64,000 bases of DNA from Hypholoma sublateritium FD-334 SS-4 (lineage: Eukaryota > Basidiomycota > Agaricomycetes > Agaricales > Strophariaceae): the NCBI GenBank assembly GCA_000827495.1, contig KN817674.1, positions 1-64,000 of the forward strand, given 5' to 3'. Below are positions 1 to 14,013 of this stretch, in pieces. The position numbers were made by a program, and so were the translations under genes. Position 1 is the stretch's first letter. Every line of letters begins with the position of its first letter. The notes under the pieces are model-generated. The model made no database searches and was not told the DNA's origin. It saw only the letters and a list, made by a program, of their open reading frames with translations.

Positions 1-1972
1 TTGGTTGCATCATCAAGTTCAACATATTGTGTGCGTGCGAGTGCAGTGAGAACAGCTTTACATGCCAAATTCACGATGTGGGGAAAACACCTATTGATTT
101 CGANGCAAGTGGTTAGCCAAGCATTCCGGCGCTAAGATAATTTAAGNGTACCTGATGCGATTATCTATTCGATCAAATGCTATACCACGTGCAAGTAGCT
201 CGCGCTCAAGCCCAGACATCAGACTGTCGTTGTTGGATGCATTGTCCATCGTGACCCATCCAATCTAAGAAACAAATAGTCAGTAATGGTGAANATACCA
301 ACATTCAATGTAACTGACCTTCAATNTAATTCTGAGGCGGTCAAGAATATATAGAAGCGCTTGTGCAAGGTGCTCNCCAGTGTGACTTCCAGGAACGCGA
401 TGGAAGCCAATCAATTCAGCACGTAATTTGAGATGATATTGGGCACCACGCGCAGTCTGAACTGTCTCCGTCTCTATCCAGTGTGCGGTGACGGCCATAA
501 ATGGCGACAGATTTGGGTCAGACCACATATCTGTTGTCACGGAGATTCGTCCCAAAGCATTCTGCAGATAATTGTTGAAAATAATGAGTGAAATAGTTAA
601 TGAGATAATTTACCTGGAGTTCGGTCTCAAGACCAGCCATGTGACTATCCCAGACATCCTTGACGTGATTCCGTATTGTTGTCCGGTGTGGAATATCAGA
701 ATCCTTGAGCTCGCTCCTCAGCAGCATAAAAATACGGCGCAGATGAGGGTTCTCAATCACATTCAGTGACTAAGTAACCATTGAAATGAGTCAAAATATT
801 AATGATAGTCTTTGGGAACATGCGCACCTGATCATCNGCAATTATGAATTGGGTAATTGCATCAACAAAGGCCTCATGCGAGAAGTCCCCGAGATNGGCT
901 GGGCGATCAGATCCTTCAGAGTGCACACCTCCCTGTTGTTTCCNTGCACGATATTCTGCCACTGGGCCCTTTGCATTTTGTGCGGTGATCTCAATGTTGA
1001 ATGTGTCGCACCCCTCAACCCAGACGTCAAGATGATAAGTAAATAGGTGAGTGCNTAAAGAACTTGTTCCCGTCTCTAAGCTAAACTTAAATACATCGTG
1101 TTCTGTGTGAATAGTCTTCTCGTGTCTGGATTAAATATAGAGTCTTTTAGTCGGAATGAATATCTCAAGTACACATGGACTTACTGGCAAAATTTACAGA
1201 AGCGGCCGCCTTCTGCAGTGTCAAAAAATGGCCACACATCCTTGGCGCCCCTCTTCTTTTTAGCAGCTGGATTCTCTTGACGACTTGACTGCTGAGTGTG
1301 ACCCGCTGTGGTGCTGCTTGTACTTGGNCTGTTCAAAGGGTTGNGAGACGACTCGCAATGTTCANGGGCCGNNACNCTTCTGCCACTGATCCGTGGTGAT
1401 GAGCCGGACTCGGAACCAGATGTCAAATCGGGGTCAGGGAATACCTCCCCCTCCTCGGAGATCTCTGATGGAGGAGGACGTTCCAAGAAGGGGTTGGTTG
1501 GACTNTCCGGAATATCAGGCGGCACTATATAAAANGAGTTCAAATTTGTATATTAGCCTAGGCATGCAGCATGCTCGAGTATNATAAAGAATNACCGTAC
1601 CTTCGAGATGTCCTTCAACAANAGGGATCNGAAGCTCTGGCTGTGCTGGTGGCATAGCATTTGCAACCGGGATCGGTACTGCAATAACTGTAAGATGTAA
1701 AAAAAATGTGAACATATTGGAATGTATGTATGCGGTATTTGGAGTTGGCTTACTCTCAGCCTGGAAAGTGATTTCCGCTGATCCATTTGCATGGATTCTT
1801 GGCTGTGTGTTATTTTGTCGGGCTCGAGTACGTCGGGGGGGCATTCTACTGAGTTGGAGATTCTGCTGTGCAGGTCTCGATGATGCTTGGCTTTTATCCT
1901 CAAGATGTNGAAGCATGTCCNACTCGTCTGTGCCATGTGTGACTTTCTACCAAGTGTTCCAGCAGCTTTCAT
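1..1972 (-). pseudogene. hAT-family transposase, partial and broken
   Basis: Read on the minus strand, several frames together give a hAT-type transposase. An Arg-rich N-terminus begins around MPPRRTRARQNN (near 1840), a BED-like zinc finger lies around 1181-1260 (KDVWPFFD followed by CKFC), a DSDIPHRT motif near 700, and the catalytic-region signature ISVTTDMWSDPNLSPFM plus PGSHT at about 370-550. These match the order in the better preserved hAT copy at 10.9-15.2 kb (DSDIPHHT, ISLTFNGWS, LPGSHTGEN). The C-terminal dimerisation part would lie beyond the left edge. Frameshifts, stops and many single N bases show it is inactive or an assembly consensus of several copies. Confidence 0.75.
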
Positions 1973-3072
1973 TGTACAATTTCNTTAAAATCTTGCATTA
2001 ATTGACAGCCCGTTATCTGAACTATGAGCAGGGACGGCATCGAGGCATTTTAATAATTCAAATTTGATGATTGACTTGACTCGGACACGAGCATTGTAGC
2101 AGTCAAGACACTGGATTGAATAAGATATGATCTCAAGCATTGCTCAAAGTACATCAAAAGTACGTGTATTAAATTTTTGGAGCATGTATGAGTATGTTCC
2201 GGGTATTTAATACATGCCTTTACACTGTGTCGAGCATCACATATTATATTGCAGACAAGTTTCAGTACTACATGTTTAGTGACAGTGCTATAGGGCCATA
2301 CATCTCCTTTGTTTTACAAATGACCTGTTCTAATCCACATTTTGATAGCCAGTAGCGTACTTGATATGTTAGGCAAGCCTTCGGAAGGAACAGAATACTT
2401 ATCAGGGCATGCACTATGCCACAGTGTGTGCAGGCGACGTTATCAACATTGCATCGACGTCAAATCGACGCCCATCATATTGTCTTGCCAAATGCGGACT
2501 CAAACCGTGGCTTGACCGGCTCGAACCGGTTGAAACCGGTCGGGCNGTGACCCAGATCACAGATGACTGTTGAACCACAGTTCGGTTACTGTGGTTATAT
2601 TTGTGGTTCAGTCTGCCAGTTCGCCGTGACTGAGCCAAACTTCGGCAACACTACTATTAATATAATTTTGGCAGATTTAGAAAGTCCCAAAAGAGGGCTA
2701 CATTTTTGGTTTTTTTCTATTTTTGGAATATTTCCTTTTCTGGTAATGTGAAAATCTATTTTTAAGCAGGAGAAATCAGCAGCTGAATGTGTTTTTCATA
2801 GATTGACATGTTTTGGGCAATTTCGCATTTTTGAGGAACCGTGGGATTTTTCAGGTCTGCAAGCCGGCCTTGCCACCTTTTTCCTTCTTTTTTTCAAACT
2901 CAGCTGCTTGCCAAAATGTGTCATGCAGCAGTTTCCCAAGATAATGCAATGCTAGGCAAGCACATACATTTTTTCTGGCCCGGAAATGGCTGCAGGGCAA
3001 CTGCTCAGGCCCTTGGGCAGTTACTGCTGTGGATATTTGAACATAGTTGGGTGAGTTCCATTGTTTGAAGGC
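1973..3072. other. No gene recognised; possible hAT terminal region
   Basis: No coding signature was found. A short cluster of palindromic GAACCGGTT/GAAACCGGT words at about 2515-2543 and related gttcggtt/ggttcag words to about 2610 resemble subterminal repeats of hAT elements, and may belong to the transposase remnant to the left. This link is inferred; no matching terminal inverted repeat could be fixed. Confidence 0.3.
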
Positions 3073-6000
3073 TTAAACTAACAGCATAGGCTGGGCATAG
3101 TTGGCATCGGTGAAGGGTCTGTTGGGCAGATAGCGAGTTGAAGAAAAAGGTGAATTTATGGGCTGTTGCTGTGGTGTTTCTTCTGCGGTGATAAATGATG
3201 AAGACAAGGCTTCTTTTGGATGTGCCCCAGGCACAGATGACGCGCCCGCTGGCATGTCCCCCGGTGCAGGGCTATTTGATGCACGTGTGCATGCTTTTGG
3301 AGAGATGGAATGGTGAGAGAGATAAACAGGGCGAGAAATTGAAGTGTGGAGGGACCGAGAGCGATCGGGAAGGGCAATGATAGGAGAAAAGGGAATGAAA
3401 GGGGCTGAAAGAGTCGAAGGGCATTCTGATAAAAAGAATGGTGAAGCTGAAATAGAAAAATTGGAGATGCAGGGGCGAGGATCCGGTGCTAGGCACTCAT
3501 CCTCTCCGTCCAGCACCTCTAAGCACAAAAAGTTGTTACATGTGCTGTTGGCTGAGGCTTGTGCATGTGTGTGTGCATTGGGAGCGTGATAACAGCTTGA
3601 GTGTTTGGGTCAATAAGCGTGATGTGTGCGTCACCATTGGTGAAGTGGCATGTTGTTGCTTGCCCCAACGTGAGGAAGGGACGGCCAAGCAGCATTTCAT
3701 ACGATGTGTTCTTGACCATGCACTTGAATATAGAACTTGTGGTCCCCGATCTTGATAGGGAAGTCAGGGAGAAGCTCCTTTGTGTCATTCATGGATGCAT
3801 TTGCAGATTCCACGACCATGAGATGGTCGGTGCGGAGTGGGAGGCCGGTTTTCTGCCAAATGTCTGCACTGATAGGGCGCGTGCTGGGCCACCCGTGTAA
3901 TTTTGACATTCTGAAGAAATACACCTTTTACATGGGTATACAGTAGAGTAGAGTAAGCTACCCGGCTTGACTCTAAAAACAGGATAGAACGCCGGCAAGC
4001 TATAAACCATGAATGTCTTAGCACTGCTGGTAACGCTGGCTAAGTATTAAGCCGGCCATCCAATAGAGTTATGCGGCGTAATCAAGCGGGCAGACTTAGA
4101 CTGGGCCTTCAAGGCCAGCATCTGACCTACGGGATGGTTCACTGTAATTACCTGGGAACTCGAGAGGATCACACTGAATATCAGGACATGCAGACATGCA
4201 GGGGGTTACGCGGCTTAATGAAGTGGCTTAATCTAAAGATAGAACAAGCGCGCATCCCCTAAGGATCCAGTAGCCCGACTATGGCCGTCGGACCGACTTA
4301 AAATAGCACAGGCAGCTAAAAACCTGCATAAGCAGTTAAACGCCTGCCCGCTTGTTCTACCAAGTAAAACGAACCTTCGAGATCCTTCCAAAGCACACGG
4401 CTTATTGCCAATAAGCTGCTTGCTCACTCAGCACCGGGTGCCAAGGAGTATGGCGCCTTCACAAACCAATAAACAACCGGCGAACATACTAGAATGTTGC
4501 GACAAAGGCTTGGCAGTAGAAATATATAAATACCCAGCTTGTTTGTAGTAGAAAGGTAGGCAATACCAGTAGAAGCTTTTAGTGGACACCTGTAGCTCCT
4601 CATTGAAAAGATATATTCTTGAATCAATATCATAGTTGTATCTAGTGGGACTTTAAGTTCGCAGCTAGAGCATCTATCAGGGTCTATTTGGATGTTAAAC
4701 AGAAGTCTATTGGGACTTTAAACAAGAGTCTTAAAGGGACTAACTTGTATCTAGTGGGATCGTAAGGTTCGCAGCTGGAGCAATCCCCTGGGCTAATAAG
4801 GACTAGTCTACGGACTCTAAATACGGAAAAGCACACTTGGTGCTCTAGTTGTTGTGCTAGTTTCTTGGTTAAACAAAACAATACAAAAACACCTTACAAG
4901 CAAATCTATATGGTTGACTTTGAGTGAACGTACTTCAGTACTTTTCCAAAGAACCCCGACTCTTGCATTTAAAAGAAGCACTTAAGCAGATTAGCCTTGT
5001 GTTAGATTTGTGTGTGTGTTTGAATAGTAGAGCTATTCAAGGCGTCACTTTACCCTGCCAGAGCAGATCTATGTCCTTCAGTGCGCAGAGCAATAATCTG
5101 AGAGCCTTCATCGAGAATTGCATTAACTGTAGATCCGCCAGGTATCCCGACTTTGATACACCGCAGATCCTCCATATGGTTTGCCACGATAATATTGTCG
5201 CCGCGGGGGATGAGCGACACCATGAATGCTTCAACCAAAATGGTATTGGCGCCTATGACAGCAGCTTTACCACGAGACGTGCCTGGCTGGCTCGGTGCGC
5301 TGCCAAGGCTTGGCACGATCAATCAGCGCATCGCGATCTGGTTTTTGAGCGGCTTGCGGACCTCGGGAGCAACGGACAGCAGGTCCCTGTTTGTGAGCAT
5401 GACTGTGGCATCGAGGCTTTGGTCAACAACCCTTTCAACAGTCTCGGGCGATTCGATCAGTGTGTAGTACATGTACTGCAGGTTGGCACTCGATATAAAT
5501 GGGTTCTTGCTTGTGTGTGGTGGTGCGCTGACTTGCAGTGCGCCAACTGTGACAGGGGGCAGGATGTTTGCCACTGACATCGTGGGTATAGGAAGATGTG
5601 GTGGACCCTTGTACACTTTTCCTTTGTTGGCGGGCGCTGGCGCTGGGGTGTCATATGATTGTGTGTGTGTCGTGGGTCCAAATATGTCCACAACGTCCAC
5701 CAAAAATGGATTAGATGCCGAAAGTTCTACAGTGGATGCTTCTTTGTGGTTGGGCACTTCCTTGATGCATGAGGTGGATGATACCTCGTGCATAAACACA
5801 GCCCATGGATTGGTGAGGTCATTAACTTTGCTTGTGACCACTATGTCAATGAAGTTCGTTGATGCGATAGGCGCGGACTGCGCTGGTGGATTATTGCAAT
5901 GCCAGCTATCGATGTGCTCCATGATGTTATGGCCTGGAGATGTGCACGCCATGATGCGCGCTCCATTGGGGAGTACAAGCGAGTTCGTAGCATTGCGCAT

Positions 6001-7050
6001 CATAAGACCACGTTGAATGTAATCAGCGGCCTTTGCGCAGTCAAACTGGTAGTGCTTCAGATCAGAACAGAAGATGCAGACGTCGGGGCGTATAGACTGC
6101 TGCTGTGAGGGTTGCGCATGCGGAGTCGTCGTTGCGTGCACATTATAGGAAGAGTTTTGCTAAGGCAAGGCATATATGGGTGCGGCTTGTGGTGCAGGAG
6201 GTTGATATGTCTGAAGAACAGGCCGAAGGATCATCAACATCCTAGTATTAAGAAATGCCTCTGACTCCATGTATTTCCCGACCACTGATGATGCATTGAA
6301 GACTTCCATTTTGACAGCCGGGGGCTCGGGTAATTCATGTGTCCTTGGAGCAGCAAATCCGGCGCCTCTGAGGCAATTTGATAGCACAAAGAGTGCAGAT
6401 TTGTAGAGTATCACAAGTGCCCAGGGGTTGTCAATGTGATGTGATGGTTCCTTGATGTGAAGGTAGTTGGCTAGCTTGGCATGGAACCTGTAGTGTAGTC
6501 CCTCAAGGAACTTAGATGAGCATTCCTGGTCGCTAATTCAATTCTTTGATTTGAGGAAGGTCATAATGGTGAGGAAGGAGCAATAATATTTACTGAATTG
6601 GAGGTGATCAGTCATGGGAATGAGCACCGAGCTGCGTGTGAGCGCGCCAAGGTTTTCATGATTGTATTTTCGGTTGCCTTCAGATCCGGGGTACAGCGCG
6701 CAGAGTTCGGCAACAAATGGGTCCCATATGTCACCAGTCGCGGATTTGAGTGAGAGCCAAAGTTTGTAGTCCTATGGGGGCGCATATGAGAGCATGGCAA
6801 GTATCATCTGGCGCTTGGACAGTCCTTTGTCAATGCCTAGGTCATGAACTTCCGTGAGAAACCATTTGAGGGACCATGGTTTCCTGTCGAACTTCGGTGT
6901 GGAGTGGTGGGAACAGCCGGGCATGACTTTTGACGGCGTGAGATGCGGAGGTGGAGCGGGGTCGGCTGATGATCCAGGCATGGTAGAAATAGATGAAGGG
7001 GCTGACGGCGTGTGGAAAGTGAGCATCGGTGGAGAGTTGGATGTAGGCAT
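3073..7050 (-). pseudogene. LTR-retroelement Gag-protease remnant (Ty3/Gypsy-like)
   Basis: On the minus strand the Gag start (MPGCSHHSTPKFDRKPWSLK, about 6910) is followed by capsid-like sequence (YPGSEGNRKYNHENLGAL, about 6640-6720), which continues past an in-frame stop near 6540. A CCHC-like knuckle (CIFCSDLKHYQFDCAKAADY) lies near 6050-6080. The retropepsin active-site region AILDEGSQIIALRT, with DEG where an active enzyme has D(S/T)G, is near 5085-5130. The distal protease part (ADIWQKTGLPLRTDHL and YEMLLGRPF) is at 3690-3890, separated by an inserted segment (3905-5040). No reverse transcriptase, RNase H or integrase motif was found on either side, so this is a Gag-Pro-only or deleted element. 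Several frameshifts make it non-functional. Confidence 0.75.
3905..5040. mobile_element. Sequence inserted inside the Gag-protease remnant, possibly a solo LTR
   Basis: This 1.1-kb segment interrupts the protease between its active-site region and its distal half and has no coding signature. It holds an imperfect direct repeat of about 37 bp at 4636-4672 and 4745-4782 (core ttgtatctagtggga and ttcgcagct) and a TATATAAATA box near 4520-4535. The size and lack of coding potential would fit a solo LTR. No target-site duplication could be confirmed and the exact ends are uncertain. Confidence 0.4.
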
Positions 7051-8049
7051 TGAGAATACGGGCTGGGGAATTCCTGTAGCTGCTTTAACGAAACATTTGT
7101 TTAGGCGAGCTTGGTGACAATTTGCCAGAGTGGTGCATTGGGGATATGTGGGTGTGGCAAGTGAGCGAGGTGAGACAAGATGATGTGCCTTGTTCTATAT
7201 AAATAGAATGTATGTTTGTGGGATCTCCTAACAAAAACACAGATGATAACCCTTGCAGTGGGCTCCAGTTGTGATGACGGTGACTCTGGTGGACAGAGAG
7301 ACAGGTGTCGGGTGCGAGTTCCCTGGCAAGACAGCCGAGGAAGCTAGGTAGGTCTGTGAGGTCGGAAGGGGATGTGAACAATTTAGTAGGCACATGTGAA
7401 TGGGACAAAAATAGCATGGTGTCGATTGATAAAAATAGAAAGGAACTAATGTTGCATTGAGGTGTTGCACTATCTCTCAGAGATAGTAGGTTCTGGTGGG
7501 GAGGAGGAGACCAACAGGGAAGAAAGAGTGGGTAACTAATTCACTGCATTTGGTAGATGAATTTACATGAATTTTATACTACCAAATGATGTACGAAATC
7601 AAAAAGGGAAAGTGGGGTGGAAGGCGAGGGAAAGAGAAGGAATAAAAGGCCATCCACATGCAAAGGTACATGCGGGATAGGTACAAATGTTTGGTTGAGC
7701 GGTGCCGACATGTCCTTGGGCTGGCAGGAGGATGTTGCAGCTCAGGCGCACGCAAGACAGATCACAATCGGCATGCCGTGTGCATGCGCCGTTCTTTATT
7801 GAGACGTTCCATTTGTCATTCCAAGCCGAGGTGTTGGGTTTTTGGGGCATGTGCGCAGCAATTGAATTGGATGGTGTGCTTGCTTCGTGCTTGGGACATC
7901 GCGCGGCAAGGGGAGGGAGGTGCAAGCTTTTGGCATGCGATGTTTTAGCGCGCGTGCTAAAAATAGCTGTGACGCCATGCCTTGTCTAAGTCAGGCATGT
8001 GTCAGGTGCGCATCATCACATTCGAGGTCCGTTCGATGTCTGATCATCT
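7051..8049. other. No gene recognised
   Basis: Probably the 5' untranslated part and flank of the Gag-protease element (to its right on the minus strand) followed by decayed sequence joining the DDE remnant. A TATATAAATAGAA box near 7195-7207 could be the retroelement promoter in minus-strand context, but orientation is ambiguous. Nothing else was identified. Confidence 0.3.
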
Positions 8050-8663
8050 CCACACCTAGGAAATACTTATTTCCTACAACAGACTCAATGGAAACAGTAT
8101 TACCAAAGTGTCCAAACCAAAATAGAGCAATGCAAGCTGATGCTCAACAGGTATTCATTGGTTGGCACCAAAAATTGGGTGCCAGCCAATCTTTGCAAGA
8201 AGAGCATCAAAGGTGTCAGGCAGGATGCACAGATTATGTTGAAAACGCTGCAGGTTATTCTCTTTATAGAATTCAAGGATGAGGTAAAGTTGTAACACCT
8301 TTTGAACACTGTTGGGGTGTAAGACACACATATTTTTGAGAAATCAAATCCAATCTTGAATTGCTCCTTGTTGCTCAAAATACAGGTGCCAGTTCTCTTC
8401 TATTCCTGAGTCTGAGTCCAAACTGTTGGGGTTGCCGGCATGAGCTGGGAGTCCAAGTTGATCATTTATAAGGAAGCAGTCAGATTGGGAGCTAAGGGAG
8501 GAAAGGGAGGTAAGAGAAAACAGGTTGCTGTCATTATTGTTCTCATGCACTGGCTGTGGAGGATCCACGCCCATTTCTGAGAAGCTGGATTCTGAGTCAG
8601 ATGATGAAAACCTGTCACAAGCTTTCTTTGCAAGCCAGCAAAGTTTTTGCAAGTTGCAAGCAT
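8050..8663 (-). pseudogene. DDE transposase N-terminal remnant (PIF/Harbinger-like)
   Basis: The minus strand encodes an acidic Ser-rich start (SSSDSESSFSEMG, about 8580-8620), then across frames ENNLQRFQHNLCILPDTFD (about 8195-8255), GWHPIFGANQ, PVEHQLALLYFG and, one frame over, FGHFGNTVSIESV. This order (helical start, P-x-TFD, Q-L-A-x-x-L-Y, GHxGN) is what I know from the N-terminal half of fungal DDE_Tnp_4-type (Harbinger-like) transposases. At least two frameshifts occur. The DDE catalytic core itself is missing, the sequence becoming unrecognisable below about 8050. Confidence 0.6.
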
Positions 8664-10600
8664 ACTTGAATGCTCAATGAAGAAGGTGTTGACAGATGGG
8701 AATGGTGGGCATGACAGTAGGAAGCATGGGTATGGATATTAAGTCAGCAGATCCAAGTCTCTCAAAAAATTAAAATTGTATTTGGATAATCAAAAACTAC
8801 TGGCCAATCACAGGCTACAGAGAAAAAAATAGATTCTGAAAATTGGCCCAATCTGAGGGTTTTATGAGGGTGCCATTTTTTTTATTTTTTCATTGAAAAC
8901 AGCTACAAAAAACACCCAAAAATGGCTGAAAAATGGGACCAATAAATGCCCTAATGACTATTCACTATATTTCTGATACCTGGAATAATTTATTGAACTC
9001 AACCACACATTGACTACTTATACTTATATTGACCAGATGGTAACTCAAAAGGCATCTATTCATGTTTTGGATAGTCAAAAAGGTGTTCCCCAGAAGCTAC
9101 AATAGTCAAATCATAGTCAAACAGAAGTTAAGTGTCCAAATTGTGGCCTCATATGCCTCATGGTGACTATTTTGTAACTAAAAGCTGCCTTTTTTTTCTT
9201 TTTACTGAGCATATGACATGTGTGAATTGCACATCAGGGGCAATGGGATTTCAGAATTTCCCAAATGTAAATTCTCTAGATAATCAGATATTTAAATATC
9301 AGTTTACATTTAAATCAGAATATTATTTTAAAAATAAGGAAATACAAGGAATTTGCTAAATTTCTGAGTATGGAGGGAGGTGATGGATTATAGTGTATTT
9401 AAAATATTCAAAATTTTTGCACATTGGCCAACATTCCATGTGTCGGACAACGGACAACATAAGAATTCTCTCAAATAAAATTCCTGGTCAATAGAAATTT
9501 TACCAAGGTTTTCCCTATTGGATGAACATTATATTTGAGAGATTTCTCTATGGTGTCCAATATACATAATGTCAGAAGGCATAAAGGATCTTCTAATATT
9601 TTAAAGTTATTTCTATCTTACATTTTACCAAATTCTTTCATTTTTTAAAATCCCTTACTTCTGCCATCATATCAAATATTAGTTGCAATATAAATTACCT
9701 TGCTTGACAAGGTTTGTTGTGGGTTCATAATTCGTGCCTAGCTTTTCCCTGAGTTTAAAAAATGACTTTCCACTCCTATGTAATCATCAAGCAAGGTTTA
9801 TGCCACCAGTGGCAGCAATTCCTCTAGACTCGCTTGCCAGTCCAAGCTCACTGATGCTCTATGACAAATACAAAACATGATGGCACAACATGTGACATGG
9901 CGGGGCGAGCACAGTGAGCAGACTGGGCAGTCTTGTTGCTGTTTTACTGTGATAAAAAAATCCCTGTTGTCCAGGCATGCTCACTTTGCCGCAAAAAACA
10001 TCAAAATGTCGAAAATAACACTTCATATTGGGTATACATTATCTGTGCAGATTTCATTTTAGATCATAAAACTATATATGACCTTATTTTATAACATTTG
10101 ACTTTGGACTTTGTCATTGTTGTAAAAAGAGTTGGTGCCCACCAAATTCTTGCTTGCTGTTGCATCGGCCATTTTTCTTCAAACCATAAAATTTTGCTTT
10201 GCAAGGTTGAACAAATACAATAATGCCCTACACAAGAATTTCCGAGGTCGGAAATGTTTTCTGAGATGACTATGAGCTGGATGCAAATAAGCACGCATGG
10301 ACCTGATCTGGTGACAATGACAAAGTAAATCAAAAATTTCATCAATAAGCTTGTTTACTATTTTATGATCAGAAAGCAAATCTGAGTAGATTACATGCAC
10401 TCAATTTAAGGTGTTATTTTCGTGTTTTTGATGTTTTTCCAACTAAGTGAACATGCATGGGTAATGGGGATTTTGTTATCAGGCCAAAATGGCAACGAGA
10501 ATGCCCAGTCGGTTCTTCAAACTGCTTGCAGCACCATGTGTGGCCATTATGTAATATGGATTCAAAGAGCCAGATGGGGATGAGCCTACAATTCCTCTAG
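8664..10600. other. AT-rich tract without recognisable gene
   Basis: About 1.9 kb of AT-rich sequence with only short open frames lacking family motifs. It is compositionally unlike the gene-rich part of the window and probably consists of old mobile-element sequence. Imperfect A/T runs occur near 8875-8890, 9188-9200 and 9640-9660. No terminal repeats or coding signature were identified. Confidence 0.4.
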
Positions 10601-13600
10601 TGTCATTTAAAGTTGCCGTTGTTAGGTTCAGAACTGCAGCAAACCTGTTTGAACGCAAACCTAACCATAGGTCATGTTAGGTTCAGGTTCAGTTCACCTA
10701 ATAGGGATGTGGTTAGGTTCATGGTTTAGGCAAAGGATGGAGATGCGAACCTATGCTGAATGGTTCTGAACCTGTTCGAACCACATGTACAATTTCCTTA
10801 TATAGACATCAATTACCACCAAGCCTGATGACTGATCTACTTCCATCAATATGAGATTTCAGTCACCATTGTGTTGCTCAAGTTGAAAAGCGAAGTAAAA
10901 CTTGAATTCTCAATATCTACACACAACCCACATAGTTGCAATGAACCTTGCGGACTCTACTAAACCTCCTGGAGAAGCAGTGAATGCAGATGGCACACTG
11001 AAAGATGCCCGGGCCATGACTTGGATCAATGATCCAGATGATGATGTTGACTCAGAAGCAGATCAATTTCCCATAGGGATTATAGGGAGTACGACCACTT
11101 CAACTCCTTCTGCACCATCTGCTGCTGCTATAATCCCTCAGGCTCCTATTATTTTCACATTTGCCCCACCCATCACAAGTAATCTGGAATCACGCAAGCA
11201 ACAAGGGACTGAATCAGCTAATCAATCTGCACCACCACCAAAGAAGAACACTAACATAGCCAAGTCAGCAAAACCATCAGGAAGTGCCGGAAATACTCCC
11301 ACTGCCAAACAGCCCCAGCCAATCAATTGCGTCCAACTGCTTACCACGGTTGTCACAGCTGCCACAGCCAGTGGTCAATCATCAGAGACAGCACTAGAAA
11401 AGAAGAAGAGAAATGCAATGGTGGACATTTACATGGTGTTCACAAAGGATGAGGCCACTGATGAACATATTTGTTCAGTCTGCTTGTGCATTACCTCAAA
11501 TATTTTTTGTTTTGATCATTCTTAGATGGTATTACAGGAAACTAAAGACAGACCAACCACAGAAATACAGAAAGCTGAAATGCAAATTCAAGGGTAATGT
11601 TACAACTTTGCATACACATATTGCACAAGAAGGGATGGACCATTACACAATTTACCATGATGTGTGCATTCAAGGTGGGATCTCCATTAATGAGTGTGCC
11701 ATCCCACAAGAGGAGCAGGATTGCAAGCTTGGAATAAGTCTACCAGACGGTTCTCAGTGCGTATCTGATTATTCCTGGCTCTATTTACTGATAACTTTCT
11801 AGATCTATGCAAACTACTCTCGATGCTACCTTTACTGCAACAAATAAGCCTGAGTGGTCGAAATCCAGGCTCGAAGATAAGATTATGGCCTTTATTCTGG
11901 AAACCAATGAGGTGAGATTTTTTCATGTATACTATTTATATTTAGCTCACTTCGTCACTACCATGCTACTCAGGCATTGTCTATTACTGATCATCCAGCT
12001 TTTCGTGAGCTGTTAATGTATCAACATTTGAAAACCAAGGACAGTGACATTCCGCACCATACAAAAGTCACAGAGTCTGTTTTAGAGCATGCCACATTGA
12101 TTGAACTTGAGCTCACAAAGGAGTTTGAGAGTGCACCTGGCCGTATCTCTCTGACATTTAATGGATGGTCCTCAGCTATCATGGTAGCATATATTGGTGT
12201 GACTGCTCATTATATTACAGATAACTGGGAACTTCAGGCAGAGCTCCTTTTTTTCAGGGATCTTCCGGGAAGTCATACAGGAGAAAATATGGCTGAAGTA
12301 TTGTATGATATTCTCCAAGTAGCATGTATCAAGGATAGACTCATGAATGCAATGGCTGATAATCTATCTACCAATGACAAATGTCTTTGTTTGCTCAGCC
12401 AGAAGTTGGCCGCTGAAGTGATAGACTTCAATGGGTGAGATCAATGTTCCCAGTGAGTTTAATATCTTTTGAAGTGTTGTGATTAATTGTCTCATGTTCT
12501 ATTCAAAAAAAATAGCTGCTATGCACATTCTATATTTCTCACAAAAGAGAAATTTCTTAAAGCTCTTTCGCCTTTGAAGAAAAAGTCTAACCATGATGGG
12601 GATGAGGATCTAGTCCCTATTGTTGCACCCTTTGCTGACAAAATAGCTGAGGACAAAGAACAAACTGAGGAAAACATTCAAAAACTGCAAGACAAGGTAA
12701 ATGCTGCTGCAAAGAACCATCATAACTCTCAAGCAGTTGAAACTGCATCACTTCTGCTCAAGATCCATGGCTTTATTGCCAAGGTATTTGTTTTGATTCT
12801 CGTTTTTATGCTTTTTAAATTTATGCTTTAACTTTGATAAGATCTGGTGCTCTCTGCAGGCAAAGAAATTCTTTATAAAGTGCTGTCATCAAACTGACAA
12901 CTGTGAGGAACTTGAGCTTCTCCCATTCTGCAAGACACGATGGGGCTCATGGTGCACAGTTCTCAAGCATCTTATAAGTCTGAAGATGGTACGTGATTCT
13001 CAGGTTCCTTGGTTTTTATCAGTATATTCTGACTGTTTGATTCTTTCAATAGGGTGTGCAAGTCTTTGTGAACCTCGCAGACAATTCATGTGAGGTTCCA
13101 AATGTCGAGAAAAATCAGGCAATATATGGGAGCTATAAACTCTTGGAAGCTGAGTGGACACTGGTCAATCTCGTTCACGAGGTGCTTAATGTTTGCTCAT
13201 TGAATATTCTGTTATAAACAAGTGATTAAAGTGCTTGATACTATTTAGAGAGTGTTGCTGGTTCAAGAATAGTTTTCATTGGAGAAAGAACCCTCAGTTT
13301 GGAGGGTGATTTCAACTTACAAAGCCCTTATTGGTAAATGGCGCATACTCTCGCAAACTACTCAGATGGCTCCCCTCAGGAGCACATTTCAAGCAGGGAT
13401 TTCAATGCTTGAGAAGTATTATAACAAGACAGACAATTCAGCTGCTAATATCGTCAGTATCTGTGAGTGATCTTACCTATATTCTCTCTGTTTTACATAT
13501 TTAAGCTTTCATTTATCACAAGATATGAATCCAATGATGAAGGATGCATATTTTGAAGGCATGTGGAGTCAGGATGGTGCAGATCACACAGAAAAAGTCA

Positions 13601-14013
13601 TGGAGAACATAGTAAGTTACCGTGAATAAATAGGAATCCTTTAGTGACCTCTCCTTAGTTTGATAAATATGCACAACTCCGAGCTATACAAGAGGCTAAT
13701 AAAATTGAACAACATGGGGGGATCTCATCAAGCGCAATGCCATTATTGACCAGTGGCTCTGAATACACAGGTTATGGCAGTGATGATTTAGCTCAGATTC
13801 TTGCAGGTCGACATGCAAAGCAGAATGTGGCTTCATCAAATGTTCGACATGAACTAGCAAGCTATATTGCAGAAGGCTTGGTTACACCCGAGAACAGCTC
13901 TAAGTTTAGTGTGCCTGGATGGTGGGAGGTATGGCGTCCCATCTCTAATATTGATTACACTTTCTTATTGAAGCCAACATTGAGAAAAATAGCTTTAGAT
14001 TTCCAGTTCTCAG

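Noticed and set aside
3905..5040. Exact LTR ends (TG...CA) for the insertion in the Gag-protease element
   Set aside because: Candidate TG/CA ends exist, but no matching 4-6-bp target duplication was found, so the element type and borders stay open.
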